A DNA stretch of 64,000 bases from FEN-1350 sp964386005 (GTDB taxonomy: Bacteria; Planctomycetota; Phycisphaerae; Sedimentisphaerales; Anaerohalosphaeraceae). The notes under the pieces are model-generated. The model was not told the origin of the DNA. It searched no databases and saw only the letters and a list, made by a program, of their open reading frames with translations. The translations under genes and the position numbers were made by a program. This document shows positions 8,821 through 18,020 of the stretch, piece by piece. Positions within the stretch are counted from its first letter, which is position 1, and each line of letters opens with the position of its first letter. The stretch spans positions 1 through 64,000 of the forward strand of contig CAYLSB010000018.1 of assembly GCA_964386005.1 (NCBI GenBank), read 5' to 3'.

Positions 8821-9735
8821 ATGTTGTACGGTGTATTCGCCCTGTTGGGATTGATTGTGTGTTGCGTCGGCGGTGTCGTTGGCTGGCTGATTGGCAACCA
8901 TCACGCGGAACGGATCGTTGCGGACGAGCGTCAAAAACGCGCTCAGGCCGAAGAAAAATGTTTTCGTCTGCCCATGGTGGAGCAGTCTCTGGCCAAAAAA
9001 ACCTCCGAGTACAATCTATTGAACGATTCGGTCTCTTCCCTTCAGCGGCGTCTTGACGATGCGACCACCCGCCTGAAGGAGATCGAACCGCGTCTTTCCG
9101 ATCTGGCCGGAAAGGTCGGCGAGAAGGATTGGCAGCTTCTCCAGCAGTCGATCCAACTCGAACAGGCCAACCGCCGCAATATCCAGTTATTCACCCGGCT
9201 TGAAGAAGAGAAACGAACTTCGGTCGAAAAATTGTCCGCTCTCGACCAGGTTCAGCGCAAGGCCTGCCGAGATCTGCAATCGGCGTTTGCCCAGGTTCTT
9301 GATCGACCGATCAGTCCCGATGAGCCGGCCGCCGAACCGACGCCCGCACAACCGGTCGTTAACGGCCGAACAGAGTCTCCTTCGCAGCCCGTGCCCATGC
9401 TTTCTCCAGAGGGACTGACCGAATCCGAGCAGGATTTGATCGACCTGGAACTGGCCGAACTGGACAAGATCATGGATGAGCAACCGAAAAAGAAACCCGA
9501 ATCCGCCGAGCCGTTCGATGAATTCGCCTTCCTGCCCAAACAAACCCCGCCCTCGCGCGAAATACCCGATATCCCCCGCAGTACCGTAAGCGTTCCACCT
9601 CCGGCGCCCGCCGCCATTCCCATCCGCGAAATTCCGGCCATGGAAAAGACCGTTGTGATTGAAACTCCCACTCCCGCCGAAATAAAGGACTCCGCCCCCG
9701 TATCTGACGCCCCCGAAATCAACAACCCCGGATAA
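8821..9735 (+). CDS. Membrane-anchored coiled-coil protein with a Pro-rich tail
   Basis: About 304 residues, of no recognised family. An N-terminal transmembrane helix (about residues 2-24, YGVFALLGLIVCCVGGVVGWL) is followed by a charged coiled coil (about 28-150) and then a Pro/Glu-rich region that is probably disordered. The layout resembles bacterial envelope spacer or RmuC/EzrA-like proteins, but no catalytic motif is present. The ATG at 8821 is preferred over the GTG at 8815 because GGAG (8809-8812) is 8 bases from the ATG and only 2 from the GTG. It has its own promoter and no operon partner. Confidence 0.7.
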   Translation: MLYGVFALLGLIVCCVGGVVGWLIGNHHAERIVADERQKRAQAEEKCFRLPMVEQSLAKKTSEYNLLNDSVSSLQRRLDDATTRLKEIEPRLSDLAGKVGEKDWQLLQQSIQLEQANRRNIQLFTRLEEEKRTSVEKLSALDQVQRKACRDLQSAFAQVLDRPISPDEPAAEPTPAQPVVNGRTESPSQPVPMLSPEGLTESEQDLIDLELAELDKIMDEQPKKKPESAEPFDEFAFLPKQTPPSREIPDIPRSTVSVPPPAPAAIPIREIPAMEKTVVIETPTPAEIKDSAPVSDAPEINNPG

Positions 9736-10619
9736 TCGTACAATAGCGCGGCTGGCGAACACAAAAATTGCTATTGGGTTTGGTCGCGGGATTCGGTAAG
9801 CGGGGTTGTTCAATGGGTAATGACTCTATCGGGGCCGTGCGTGGGATGCATCGGAAGCATGTCGGCGATCTTCGGGTCAAACTTCCTGATTATACCCTTT
9901 GCGATCGATGCGCCCGATCCCCGACACGGGATGAGCGAGGGCTGTTATCCGCTGCGGACCAACATCCCTGACCAGGGAAAACAGATGGTGATTCTGATTG
10001 GGAAGATGGCACTCTGTATTATTACATGTTTTCGTTATGGGCAACCTGTGTGTACCCTTTCACAGCAAATTCATTTACAGGATTTGATAGGGTCTTTTCC
10101 CGGGAAAAGAATAGAGTTCGATGAAGTCATGATATTCACGAGAATGTGGCAACTCAATATCGAATAAATTCGCGGGACAATCTCGATTCGTAAACAATCG
10201 CTATAGGTCGTCAATAGAATATTTCTCAAAGCCCTAAGCAATTATCAGCCCCTTGTAGGGAATTTGCCTATCGGGCCCGACGCGAAGACAAATTAAACTG
10301 AAACCGGTAACAAACTGGTGGTGAACAAAGTATGGCGAAACAAGTAAAGAAATCCATTGTGAGCATTCATACAGGTGAAGGGTGTATGGGAGCAGAACTT
10401 GTGGGAATGCTCCGGAACAGATGAGTTCTGTAACCATGGATTCAGAAAAATGTCAAAACCGTCCAATCGTGAATTACATCTGAACAAAAACCCACAGGAT
10501 GGGTAACGATCAAAGACAGGAAGTATAACAAAGAGAAGTCGGGGGATTGACATGTACAGATCAGAATCCATCGTGGCGGGACCGTGGGTTAATGTGGTTG
10601 TTGGCTGAAAGGAAATCCT
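9736..10619. other. Gene-poor stretch of about 880 bp
   Basis: No convincing gene. The longest plus-strand open frame (9820-10167, 115 codons) has no recognisable motif, no good ribosome binding site and biased composition. I see no tRNA, array or strong terminator. It may be decayed coding sequence or the leader of the secreted protein that follows. Confidence 0.5.
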
Positions 10620-11825
10620 ATGAAGATAAAATCAAAAATTAAAACCCTGATGATTTTCGGGATCCTGTCATTGTTGGCGTTAGGGCAAAGGGGCTCGGCT
10701 CATCTGGATCCCTCAACGCTGGACATTCGCGAACAGGTCCGCAGCGCGGAATTCATATTTCGCGGACATGTTATTGGAGTTCAGTATCGCGACGCTGAAA
10801 AAGTAATTCAACTGGAAGGAAGCACGCCCGCTTTTGAAGAGGGGCTCCCGGTATTCCAGGATGGATCGGGTACCCCCCATACGTTTGTCACCTATCAGAT
10901 CGACGAGATAATCAAAGGCAATCCCCCGCAGATTCCCGGCGGCGGTTCGTCGGATAAGTTGATATTACGGTTTCTGGGCGGCCCGTCCCATGAAAATCCG
11001 GATGAAATCCTGTTTGTGCCAACCTATCCGCATATGGATATCGGCGATCATGATTTCTTATTTGTGAGGAACAATACGGTGTATGGTTGTCCGCTGGTGA
11101 AAGCTGAAAACGGCCGATATCGGATTTTGAGCAATCCGAATAAGCCGACGGAACCCCCGTTGATATACACCGACCGGGGATATGAGATCGTCCATCTGGC
11201 AAGCGGGCAGAATGCCGGGGAGATCGATACCGGACAGTTCCACAATCTGCCGGAGATTCAGATATTCACGATTGGAAATCATCGATTGGAACGGGATGTC
11301 GTTCTGGAAGAAAACGAATACGGCGACCCGACCAACAATGAACAACCGGAGCCGTCTCTGCGGAAAGGGCCTCATTTTGCAGCGACTCAATTCAGCGTGT
11401 TTTTACATCAGGTGGTCGCGGAACTCTATACCCCTGAACAGCTCCGTTTGTTACCGCCGGTCGTGAGCGCCGATCCGTCAATCCCTTTCGTTATTGAGCC
11501 GTTAGATGAAAGCGGTCCGGCCAATCTGGGATTGGAACCGGACCCGGAACCGGTGGCGCGACCTTGGTTGAATGAACTTCCCGAAGCCAAGCGTCAGGAA
11601 ATACTGCAGGCCGAATTACTGGAAGCGGAGTTGACCCGTGCAACAGGAGGCGATCCGGTATTGCCTGGCACTCCCTGCGAACGTGAAATCTTTGCCGGCG
11701 GCCGTATTCCCGGGGATATTTCCGGCCCGGAAGGCAAGCCGGACTGTAAGGTCGATCTTAACGATCTGGCACAATTGTCGCTTGACTGGCTGTCGTGTAT
11801 TGGGGAAGGATGTCCTCAATTCTAA
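10620..11825 (+). CDS. Secreted protein of unknown function with a C-terminal dockerin-like repeat
   Basis: 401 residues. A signal peptide (LMIFGILSLLALGQRGSA) precedes a body with no family I recognise. The first part (SAEFIFRGHVIGVQYRD, VTYQIDEIIKGN, LILRFLGG, DIGDHDFLFVRNN) resembles the small beta-rich domains of secreted proteins that begin with an 'aadlVvrGtV' type motif. The C-terminus has one Asp-rich repeat, PDCKVDLNDLAQLSLDWL, of the dockerin/EF-hand type common on planctomycete secreted proteins. AAGGAAA precedes the ATG. It lies 46 bp before a secreted metalloprotease gene and may be co-transcribed with it. Confidence 0.75.
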   Translation: MKIKSKIKTLMIFGILSLLALGQRGSAHLDPSTLDIREQVRSAEFIFRGHVIGVQYRDAEKVIQLEGSTPAFEEGLPVFQDGSGTPHTFVTYQIDEIIKGNPPQIPGGGSSDKLILRFLGGPSHENPDEILFVPTYPHMDIGDHDFLFVRNNTVYGCPLVKAENGRYRILSNPNKPTEPPLIYTDRGYEIVHLASGQNAGEIDTGQFHNLPEIQIFTIGNHRLERDVVLEENEYGDPTNNEQPEPSLRKGPHFAATQFSVFLHQVVAELYTPEQLRLLPPVVSADPSIPFVIEPLDESGPANLGLEPDPEPVARPWLNELPEAKRQEILQAELLEAELTRATGGDPVLPGTPCEREIFAGGRIPGDISGPEGKPDCKVDLNDLAQLSLDWLSCIGEGCPQF

Positions 11826-11871
11826 TCCCGAAACAGGTTTAGGTCAATATGAAGAAAAGGAGACCTATATT

Positions 11872-12981
11872 ATGAACAATATAAAATCACTTAACTTATA
11901 TATCACGATCGCCTTCGGACTGGGAGGTCTGGTATCGACGAGTTATGCCTACAGTCATTACCATGCCAACGGAAAAAATCTGATTTGGGGTGACAAAGAC
12001 CTGAATTGGCGGGCGGGTAAAAACAGTTTTCAATCGGGTACCGGCTGGCGGGAAGCGCTTCTGGAATCCAATGCCCGCTGGAACGAGGCGCCGGGGAACT
12101 TTACCTTTGGCATTCGGAACTGGGATGAAAAGTACGTCGGCCGATACAACGCTCAGAACGAGATCTGGTTTACCGACAAACAGAGCGTTCTGGATGGCGC
12201 CCCGGCACGCACAATCTATACCTACAATGCGATTTCGGCGCGGTTCATCGAAGCTGATGTTGTTTTTGACAGCGATTTGAAATGGTCCAAATCCAACGCG
12301 CAATCTACCAAAACTCCCTATGGCGGCGAATGGAGACCGTGGGGGAATACGGCGATGCACGAATTCGGCCACGCGCTGGGGCTGGCCCATGTCGATTATG
12401 AATACAATATCATGGGCGAGGACTGGGATCATATCCACGCCAACAACGGCAAGGTACGATTTTATGCCGGCGAAGACGCCGGACGCGGCGAGGTCCACCT
12501 GTACGGACAGACCACGACCAGCAAGAAAAACGACCTGGGCGCAACCCATTGGAAGTATGGGAATGCCGATGGAGAGTATAGTGAGCATATCCCCTGTAAA
12601 GTCTACAGCAGCGACGGCGGTTCGGTGATATTTAACGATTCCTACGCTGGAGCGTTGCGTTTTCATGTGAGCGCCGGTGGAACCTATCAGGCGCAGTTTA
12701 CCCTGGAAAATAACGGATACTATACCCTGGAAAATATCAAGGTGGGTTATTATATTTCCACCAATGATAATATCACTACGCTGGACCGGGTGATCAAGAC
12801 CCGTACGATCCAGATGGGACCCAACGATGTTTATACCACCAAGTATTCGGTTACGATACCCGGTGACCTGACAGTGGGACAGACCTATTGGTTAGGTGTC
12901 ATTGTGGATTATACCGGAAGCATTACCGAGTATTGCGAGACGAATAACGCCACCTGGCTGCAAATTAAGATTGTCAATTAA
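11872..12981 (+). CDS. Secreted metzincin-like zinc metalloprotease with a C-terminal CARDB-like domain
   Basis: 369 residues. A signal peptide (residues 1-25) precedes a matrixin-like domain with the zinc motif HEFGHALGLAH (163-173: His163, Glu164, His167, His173) and a downstream Met-turn candidate (YNIMGED). The C-terminal 120 residues (TLENNGYYTLENIKVGYY through VDYTGSITEYCETNN) look like a CARDB adhesion-type beta-sandwich. It should cleave proteins outside the cytoplasm. The start at ATG 11872 is supported by AGGAG (11858-11862), nine bases upstream, and by the signal peptide. Longer in-frame starts fall inside the upstream gene. A dockerin-bearing protein lies immediately upstream. Confidence 0.86.
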   Translation: MNNIKSLNLYITIAFGLGGLVSTSYAYSHYHANGKNLIWGDKDLNWRAGKNSFQSGTGWREALLESNARWNEAPGNFTFGIRNWDEKYVGRYNAQNEIWFTDKQSVLDGAPARTIYTYNAISARFIEADVVFDSDLKWSKSNAQSTKTPYGGEWRPWGNTAMHEFGHALGLAHVDYEYNIMGEDWDHIHANNGKVRFYAGEDAGRGEVHLYGQTTTSKKNDLGATHWKYGNADGEYSEHIPCKVYSSDGGSVIFNDSYAGALRFHVSAGGTYQAQFTLENNGYYTLENIKVGYYISTNDNITTLDRVIKTRTIQMGPNDVYTTKYSVTIPGDLTVGQTYWLGVIVDYTGSITEYCETNNATWLQIKIVN

Positions 12982-13031
12982 TACAGCGCGGGTATCGCTC
13001 AAGAAAATGCAGACGGCAAAACGATAACTCT

Positions 13032-13052
13032 TTATAAGGAAACGCCTTATAA
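13032..13052. repeat. Perfect 8-bp inverted repeat
   Basis: TTATAAGG (13032-13039) and CCTTATAA (13045-13052) surround a 5-nt loop, 50 bp after the protease stop. There is no T-tract, so it could be a weak terminator or the edge of the decayed element that follows. Confidence 0.5.
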
Positions 13053-13056
13053 CAAT

Positions 13057-13251
13057 TTGAATATGGATGTGGCGACGATACGATCGACGAAGAACGACCT
13101 GATCAAGTATTTGTCGGGGCTTGATGATTCTTTCTGCCGCCGGGAATCACGGCGTGGCTTGCTGACCTATGTGGGCGGGCAGTTGTCGGATTTGCCGATC
13201 CTGCGGCAATCTCCGGAATCCCAAACGATGAACAAAGACAGGAACGGATGA
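13057..13251 (+). pseudogene. Transposase N-terminal remnant (IS701/DDE_5-like)
   Basis: A 64-codon open frame whose middle (KYLSGLDDSFCRRESRRG, then YVGGQLSDLP) resembles the conserved N-terminus of IS701-type DDE transposases (FxRRExRR..YxxGLLSDL). The match stops after about 45 residues and the frame closes, so the catalytic domain is missing. It is best read as a scrap of a lost insertion sequence. It lies 160 bp from tRNA-Ala. The assignment rests on this short motif only. Confidence 0.5.
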
Positions 13252-13411
13252 CCATCGAAATTCGGCTGTCCATGCGCTTGACCAATATCTCTCAAAACAT
13301 CTCAAAACGTCGCGCGAATCCGCGAAAGTAATCCATTCTCAGAATGTGTCGAAATCCCTGATTTCAAGGGATATCCTCCATATTCTCGACAAAGGCGATA
13401 TTTTGGATAAA

Positions 13412-13482
13412 TGGAGGCGGCGGGAATCGGACCCGCATCCCCGCGATGCGACCGCGGTGTACTCCCATTATACTACGCCCCC
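13412..13482 (-). tRNA. tRNA-Ala (anticodon CGC)
   Basis: Read on the minus strand, all arms fold. The acceptor GGGGGCG pairs with CGCCUCC and includes the G3-U70 pair that identifies alanine tRNAs. The D stem is GUAU/GUAC. The anticodon stem CCGCG/CGCGG encloses the loop GUCGCAU (anticodon CGC). The T stem GCGGG/CCCGC encloses UCCGAUU. Discriminator A73; 71 nt; no encoded CCA. It would decode GCG. The T loop has UCC where UUC is usual. Confidence 0.93.
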
Positions 13483-13566
13483 GCAAACATTACGGGTTTT
13501 GTCCAATGCGATTGTTTATATGATTATACGTTCCCCGGGGGGAAAAACAACGTTTTTTTGCGGAAC

Positions 13567-13595
13567 TTGATTTTTTTGAGGTTTTGCGATAAAAT
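13567..13595 (+). promoter_or_regulatory. Sigma70-like promoter
   Basis: TTGATT (13567-13572), a 17-bp spacer and TAAAAT (13590-13595), about 180 bp before the beta-helix gene. Confidence 0.4.
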
Positions 13596-13779
13596 AAGTT
13601 GTTTGCCGAACAGAAAGGAATGAGCGGTTTTGCCGTTACCGCGCGATACGGGAAAACCTTCTGCCTGAAGGGTGAATGTGGAAGCCGTTGTGTAATGATT
13701 CTCATTGGGACGACTCCTTATAGATGAATCCCAGGATGGGAATTGTGAGTTACGATATTTGCGATCCCGGAGGTGAACG

Positions 13780-15384
13780 ATGAAATGCGTGATGTTCGTT
13801 GCTTGGTTCGGTCTATGCACGTCGATCGTGGCGGGCCAGACGCATTATTCCGGGATTCTGGAGGCGGATACCGTATTCACCGGCGAGTGTATCATCGACT
13901 CGACGCTAACGGTGCCGGCGGGGATTGCGCTGACCATTGATGCCGGATCCAATGTTCGAATCGCAAGCGGGGTATCGATTCTGGTTTCCGGGGCGCTAAC
14001 GGCCGAGGGAACAGAAGCTTCGCCGATTTTGTTTACGCGATATCCGAACACAAGCGGTCTGAAATGGAAGCAAATCAAGTTCGTCCGCCCTTCGGACAGT
14101 TCTTTTCGTTGGTGTACCTTCGAGTATGCCGATTGCGAGGGCGCACATCAGGATTACTACGAACCCGGAACACGAAACTATCACGAAGCGATCACGGTAG
14201 TGGCCGGGCACGTTGATTTCGATGGATGTCTCTTTCGGAAACTGCCCAGCAGCGGATCGAGCGCGGAAGGAGACGCCCTGGCGATTATCTCCGACGATCC
14301 GGACGATCCCGGCGAAGCGTCGGCGAATATCCGCAATTGCCGGTTCATCGAGATCGGCCAGGCCATCCATACCCGCTTTGCGTATGTGCTGGTGGAGGAT
14401 TGTTACTTCCGAGGAAAACGCGGCGACAATGACGACGTGGATTTGTGGGGTGAAAGCGTTCCGCCGCCGATGATTCGTCGAAACCTGTTCGACGCGCCCG
14501 TGCACGAGGATCGAATCAATCCGACCCGGTGTTCGGCCATTATTATGGATAATGTCATTCTGGATTCGTCGGATCAGGGCATCGTATTGAGGGATGCGGG
14601 TTCTCCGATCCTGATCAACAACATCATCGCCAACTGCACCAACGCCGGCGTCGCCGTGGAAAATACCTGCACCGCCCTGCTCATCAACAACACGATCGTC
14701 AACAGCGGAACGGGGATCCGCTGTTTCGATCTCGGCCGTGCGGGTCCGCCCTATTACCTGACGCCGGGCGGCGGGGATGTAACCCTGCTGAACTGCATCG
14801 TCTGGAATTGCCCCAGATCGATCCGGCTGGAAGACAGCTCCAATACAAACGCCGTGGATCGGGGTTCGTATGCCACGGTGTGGTATTCGGATATCCAGGG
14901 CGGCCGGAGCAACGTATCGATCAGCGGAAGTTATTCGATGCTGACGTGGGAAGAAGGAAACATCGACGTGGATCCTTTGTTCGCCGATCCACAAAATGCC
15001 AATAAGTCCCTTCGGGATTTTCATGAAAAGTCCCGGGCGGGACGTTGGAATCCCGCGACGCAGACCTGGATGAAAGATGATGTGACCAGCCCGTGCATCG
15101 ACGCGGGAGATCCGGAAACGCCGCTGGATTTCGAGTTATGGCCGCACGGCGGAAGGATCAACATGGGAGCGTACGGCGACAGGCCGGAAGCGAGCATGAG
15201 CGACGACGCCACGATCGGAAACCTCGCGGACATGGATCAGGATGGCGCCGTCAACCTGATCGATCTGGGATGGCTGGCGGAATTCTGGATGTTCGACAAT
15301 CGCCTGATCCCGGCCAATCTGGATCGAGAAGGCATTGTCGATCTGGCGGACCTGGCCCTGCTTGTCAGCGAATGGCTGATGTAA
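13780..15384 (+). CDS. Secreted right-handed beta-helix protein with a C-terminal dockerin-like pair
   Basis: 534 residues. A signal peptide (residues 1-19, cleaved near VAG-Q) is followed by repeated short beta-strands and Asn ladders (ILINNIIANCTNAGVAVENT, LLINNTIVNSGTGIRC, VTLLNCIVWNC) typical of pectate-lyase-like parallel beta-helices. Such proteins bind or cleave polysaccharides. The C-terminus has two Asp-rich repeats (LADMDQDGAVNLIDLGWLAEFW and the following NLDREGIVDLADLALLVSEWL) of the dockerin type. No catalytic residues can be assigned. GGAGG lies upstream of the ATG. The putative anchoring partner is not in the window. Confidence 0.85.
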   Translation: MKCVMFVAWFGLCTSIVAGQTHYSGILEADTVFTGECIIDSTLTVPAGIALTIDAGSNVRIASGVSILVSGALTAEGTEASPILFTRYPNTSGLKWKQIKFVRPSDSSFRWCTFEYADCEGAHQDYYEPGTRNYHEAITVVAGHVDFDGCLFRKLPSSGSSAEGDALAIISDDPDDPGEASANIRNCRFIEIGQAIHTRFAYVLVEDCYFRGKRGDNDDVDLWGESVPPPMIRRNLFDAPVHEDRINPTRCSAIIMDNVILDSSDQGIVLRDAGSPILINNIIANCTNAGVAVENTCTALLINNTIVNSGTGIRCFDLGRAGPPYYLTPGGGDVTLLNCIVWNCPRSIRLEDSSNTNAVDRGSYATVWYSDIQGGRSNVSISGSYSMLTWEEGNIDVDPLFADPQNANKSLRDFHEKSRAGRWNPATQTWMKDDVTSPCIDAGDPETPLDFELWPHGGRINMGAYGDRPEASMSDDATIGNLADMDQDGAVNLIDLGWLAEFWMFDNRLIPANLDREGIVDLADLALLVSEWLM

Positions 15385-15432
15385 CCCGAACCGCCTCAGA
15401 AAATATTTCCAAGAATCTTTGAACAATTTTCT

Positions 15433-15466
15433 TTGACGGCCGATATACATAGAAGTACAATGTATA
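15433..15466 (+). promoter_or_regulatory. Promoter of the padR operon with an overlapping palindrome
   Basis: TTGACG (15433-15438), a 17-bp spacer and TACAAT (15456-15461). The perfect inverted repeat TATACAT (15444-15450) / ATGTATA (15460-15466) covers the spacer and the -10 hexamer. PadR regulators bind ATGT/ACAT-type palindromes, so this is the expected place for an autoregulatory operator. Confidence 0.6.
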
Positions 15467-15548
15467 GCGATTCGATGTATGTGAATCAATTCAAGGGTAT
15501 TTTTCGCGGAATCCTGAAGGATTACATGCAAAATCAGGGAGAGTGGAA

Positions 15549-15890
15549 ATGTCTTTATCCAAGGATCTGGTCGCCGCGTCGGCCACTCCGATGATTCTGG
15601 CGATCCTGGCCGAGGGAGAAACCTACGGCTACGCCATCACCCGGCGGGTACGGGAATTATCCGGCGGCCGCATGGAGTGGACCGACGGCATGCTGTATCC
15701 GGTTCTGCATCGACTGGAACGGCAGGGGCTGATCAAGTCGTCTATGCGCCAATCCGAAACGGGACGCAAACGTCGATATTATCGAATTCAATCACGGGGT
15801 AAACAGGCCTTGAACACCCAGCGAGGTCAATGGATGCTGGTTCATTCCGTACTGAATCAATTGTGGGAGAACAAACCATGTTTGACGTAA
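15549..15890 (+). CDS. PadR family transcriptional regulator
   Basis: 113 residues. A PadR winged-helix domain fills the protein: LAILAEGETYGYAITRRV, then the wing region MEWTDGMLYPVLHRLERQGLI and GRKRRYYRI. Such proteins repress nearby membrane or transport genes and often respond to hydrophobic ligands. The ATG at 15549 has GGGAG 7 bases upstream; a GTG two codons earlier is less likely. The end overlaps the next gene by 13 bp, so the two are translated together. A palindrome over the promoter suggests autorepression. Confidence 0.9.
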   Translation: MSLSKDLVAASATPMILAILAEGETYGYAITRRVRELSGGRMEWTDGMLYPVLHRLERQGLIKSSMRQSETGRKRRYYRIQSRGKQALNTQRGQWMLVHSVLNQLWENKPCLT

Positions 15891-16576
15891 ACCAACAGAT
15901 TGGCCAATGGAGACAGTCCCTCGGTCAATCGGAATCCGTCATTCCTTCGGATTTGGATGAACTGGAATCGCATCTGCGGGACCAAATCGATCATCTGGCC
16001 GCGGCGGGTTTATCCCAACAGGAGGCCTTTTATATCGCGCAGCAACGGATCGGAGATGCGCTGACCCTGCCCATGGAGTTTGCCAAGGTGAATGGTTCGG
16101 CCATCTTTCGCCGGCGGCTTCAATGGATGCTGGCCGGCGTTCTGGCCTATCTGCTGATTCTGCATCTGTCGCAACTGGCCTTCTTCGTCGGAGTGCTGGC
16201 ATCCTCTGCCGCAGGATTTCACGGATATGTGACAGGTTGGATCGGGCAGATCGCCAAATGCCTGACGGGACTTGCAGGGTTGGCGATCGGCTTGATCGCC
16301 ATGAAAAGCCCCCGCGTTTTACGCCGCATTGGATCCGATGAAAACGGTTTAATTCTCGGATTGATCGCCGCCGTCGGAATCATTCTTCTGATCGTGGCCC
16401 GATTATTCATCTCCGCACTGACCGTTCGATATGCGGGCGCAGACGCGTATGGAAAATCCGCCATCGTTGAGAGGGTCTCCACATTGTCCTTCTCCGTGTT
16501 GATCCCGATCCTGATGCTATGGCTCTTGATCCTGCTTCGAACTTCCTGGCGTCGAAGAGAAATCGGAGTCAACTAA
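15878..16576 (+). CDS. Membrane protein co-encoded with PadR
   Basis: 232 residues. A soluble head (about residues 1-75) has the look of the 'permease prefix' region (LDELESHLRDQIDHLAAAGLSQQEAFYIAQQRIGD) found before membrane domains in PadR-linked proteins. Four hydrophobic segments follow. The start at ATG 15878 has GGGAGA (15865-15870) and overlaps padR by 13 bp. It is probably the regulated target or a sensing partner. Its biochemical role is unknown. Confidence 0.8.
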   Translation: MFDVNQQIGQWRQSLGQSESVIPSDLDELESHLRDQIDHLAAAGLSQQEAFYIAQQRIGDALTLPMEFAKVNGSAIFRRRLQWMLAGVLAYLLILHLSQLAFFVGVLASSAAGFHGYVTGWIGQIAKCLTGLAGLAIGLIAMKSPRVLRRIGSDENGLILGLIAAVGIILLIVARLFISALTVRYAGADAYGKSAIVERVSTLSFSVLIPILMLWLLILLRTSWRRREIGVN

Positions 16577-16606
16577 GAATTCAAACAAAGAGAAAATCCC
16601 GAACCC

Positions 16607-17515
16607 TCATCCGAAACGAATCGTTTTGAAATATTCACAAAGATCGGGGCAACGAAAGGTAAATCCGGATTGAAGAAGTTTATCAGGTAAGACGGACGCG
16701 GATGCCAATAAGGTCTCTGAAGCAAAACCATCCAGGGCCATGTTGAGAGCCCATGCGGGGATTCGCAGGCGGGCTCTTCGACCGCAGGCCGCCGCGAGGG
16801 CTGTTGTAAATTCGGTATTCGATACCGGGTTTGGACCGGTGAAGTTGACCGGACCGGAAAGATCGGACGTCTCGATGATCCATTGAACAGCGCCAAGTAC
16901 ATCGTCCAGCGTGATCCATGACCAGATTTGTCGGCCGTGCCCGAGAACGGCGCCAAGGCCCAGGCGAAACACCGGCAGCATCGCTTTGAGCGACCCGCCC
17001 GTCGGAGATAAAACCATACCCAGGCGAATCGGAACGGTGCGAATTCCGGCCTGTGTCGCGGGCAGTACGGCCGATTCCCAGTCCGCGCAGAGTCGGGCCA
17101 AAAACGTATTTCCTGCAGGCGCGTTTTCCGCGACAGGTTGATCCGCAGAACCATAGAAGCCGATGGCCGAGGCGGTGATCAGCAATGACGGCGGATGAGG
17201 CAGAGAAGCCATACTTTGTGCGATGAGCCGCGTGGAATCCACTCGGCTGTGCACCAATCGACGACATTTATTCTTCGTCCACAGACCGGCAATCGATTCT
17301 CCGGCCAGATGGATCACGATATCCACCCGACTTAACGATTCGAGGTCGATGGTTTCCGCGACCGGATCGTACAGAATCCGTTCGCGATCCTCAGCCGGAT
17401 TTATCGATCGCGAGGAAGGACGAACCATCGGGACGGCGGTATGTCCCTGACTTTCGAGGCCTTTGACCAGCGCCGAGCCGATAAATCCCGTCGAACCGGA
17501 AATGGCAATCTTCAT
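16607..17515 (-). CDS. TIGR01777-type NAD-dependent epimerase
   Basis: 302 residues of an extended SDR protein. It has the nucleotide-binding motif GSTGFIGSALVKGL (residues 7-20), IHLAGESIAG, and the segment ITASAIGFYGSADQPV that marks the YfcH/TIGR01777 group. The C-terminal region (PVNFTGPNPVSNTEF, GFASETLLASASVLPDKLLQSGF) is typical. The substrate is unknown for the family. It begins a minus-strand cluster with TspO and a PPOX-like protein, read in the order PPOX-like, TspO, epimerase with gaps of 10-15 bp. This suggests one operon, possibly linked to tetrapyrrole or redox stress. Confidence 0.88.
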   Translation of the reverse strand: MKIAISGSTGFIGSALVKGLESQGHTAVPMVRPSSRSINPAEDRERILYDPVAETIDLESLSRVDIVIHLAGESIAGLWTKNKCRRLVHSRVDSTRLIAQSMASLPHPPSLLITASAIGFYGSADQPVAENAPAGNTFLARLCADWESAVLPATQAGIRTVPIRLGMVLSPTGGSLKAMLPVFRLGLGAVLGHGRQIWSWITLDDVLGAVQWIIETSDLSGPVNFTGPNPVSNTEFTTALAAACGRRARLRIPAWALNMALDGFASETLLASASVLPDKLLQSGFTFRCPDLCEYFKTIRFG

Positions 17516-17525
17516 ATTCTTGTCT

Positions 17526-18005
17526 TTATGGATTGAGAATTAAGAATCCCGCATTGAGCCCGATCGCAAAGGTGACCCACAAGAGATAGGGAACCATCAT
17601 CACGGTGGCGGATTTGGACACACGGAAAAACAGTCGTATCGTTGCGATGATCGCCAGCCACAACAACACAAGTTCTATGAGGGCCAAATCGATGCGGTGC
17701 AGGCCGAAAAAAATCAGCGACCAGGCGGCATTGAGAGCCAGTTGAATTCCGAAGGCCACAGCGGCCATTCGTACATCCTTACGATTGATCCCGTAGGACA
17801 ACACCATCGCCCCGGCGATGCCCATCATCACATACAGGATCGGCCAGACCACGCCGAACACCCAGTTCGGGGGGCTAAGCGCCGGCCGGTTCAGCCCCGC
17901 ATACCAATGAGGAATCGCATTTCTCGTGGCCATAGAACCGATCCACCCGGCCGAAAGACACATCAGGACACACAAGATCATTCGCAGGATCGATCGCCCC
18001 GACAT
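17526..18005 (-). CDS. tspO: TspO/MBR family membrane protein
   Basis: 159 residues with five predicted membrane helices and the Trp/Pro-rich family motifs (WYAGLNRPALSPPNWVFGVVWPILYVMMGIA, AWSLIFFG). TspO proteins bind porphyrins and other hydrophobic ligands and influence tetrapyrrole export and oxidative stress. Ten base pairs separate it from the downstream epimerase gene. Length and motifs are normal. Confidence 0.93.
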   Translation of the reverse strand: MSGRSILRMILCVLMCLSAGWIGSMATRNAIPHWYAGLNRPALSPPNWVFGVVWPILYVMMGIAGAMVLSYGINRKDVRMAAVAFGIQLALNAAWSLIFFGLHRIDLALIELVLLWLAIIATIRLFFRVSKSATVMMVPYLLWVTFAIGLNAGFLILNP

Positions 18006-18020
18006 TGCCCAAATCTCCGG

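Noticed and set aside
9820..10167. 115-codon plus-strand frame in the gene-poor stretch
   Set aside because: No motif, no Shine-Dalgarno and unlike neighbouring codon use; not enough to call a gene.
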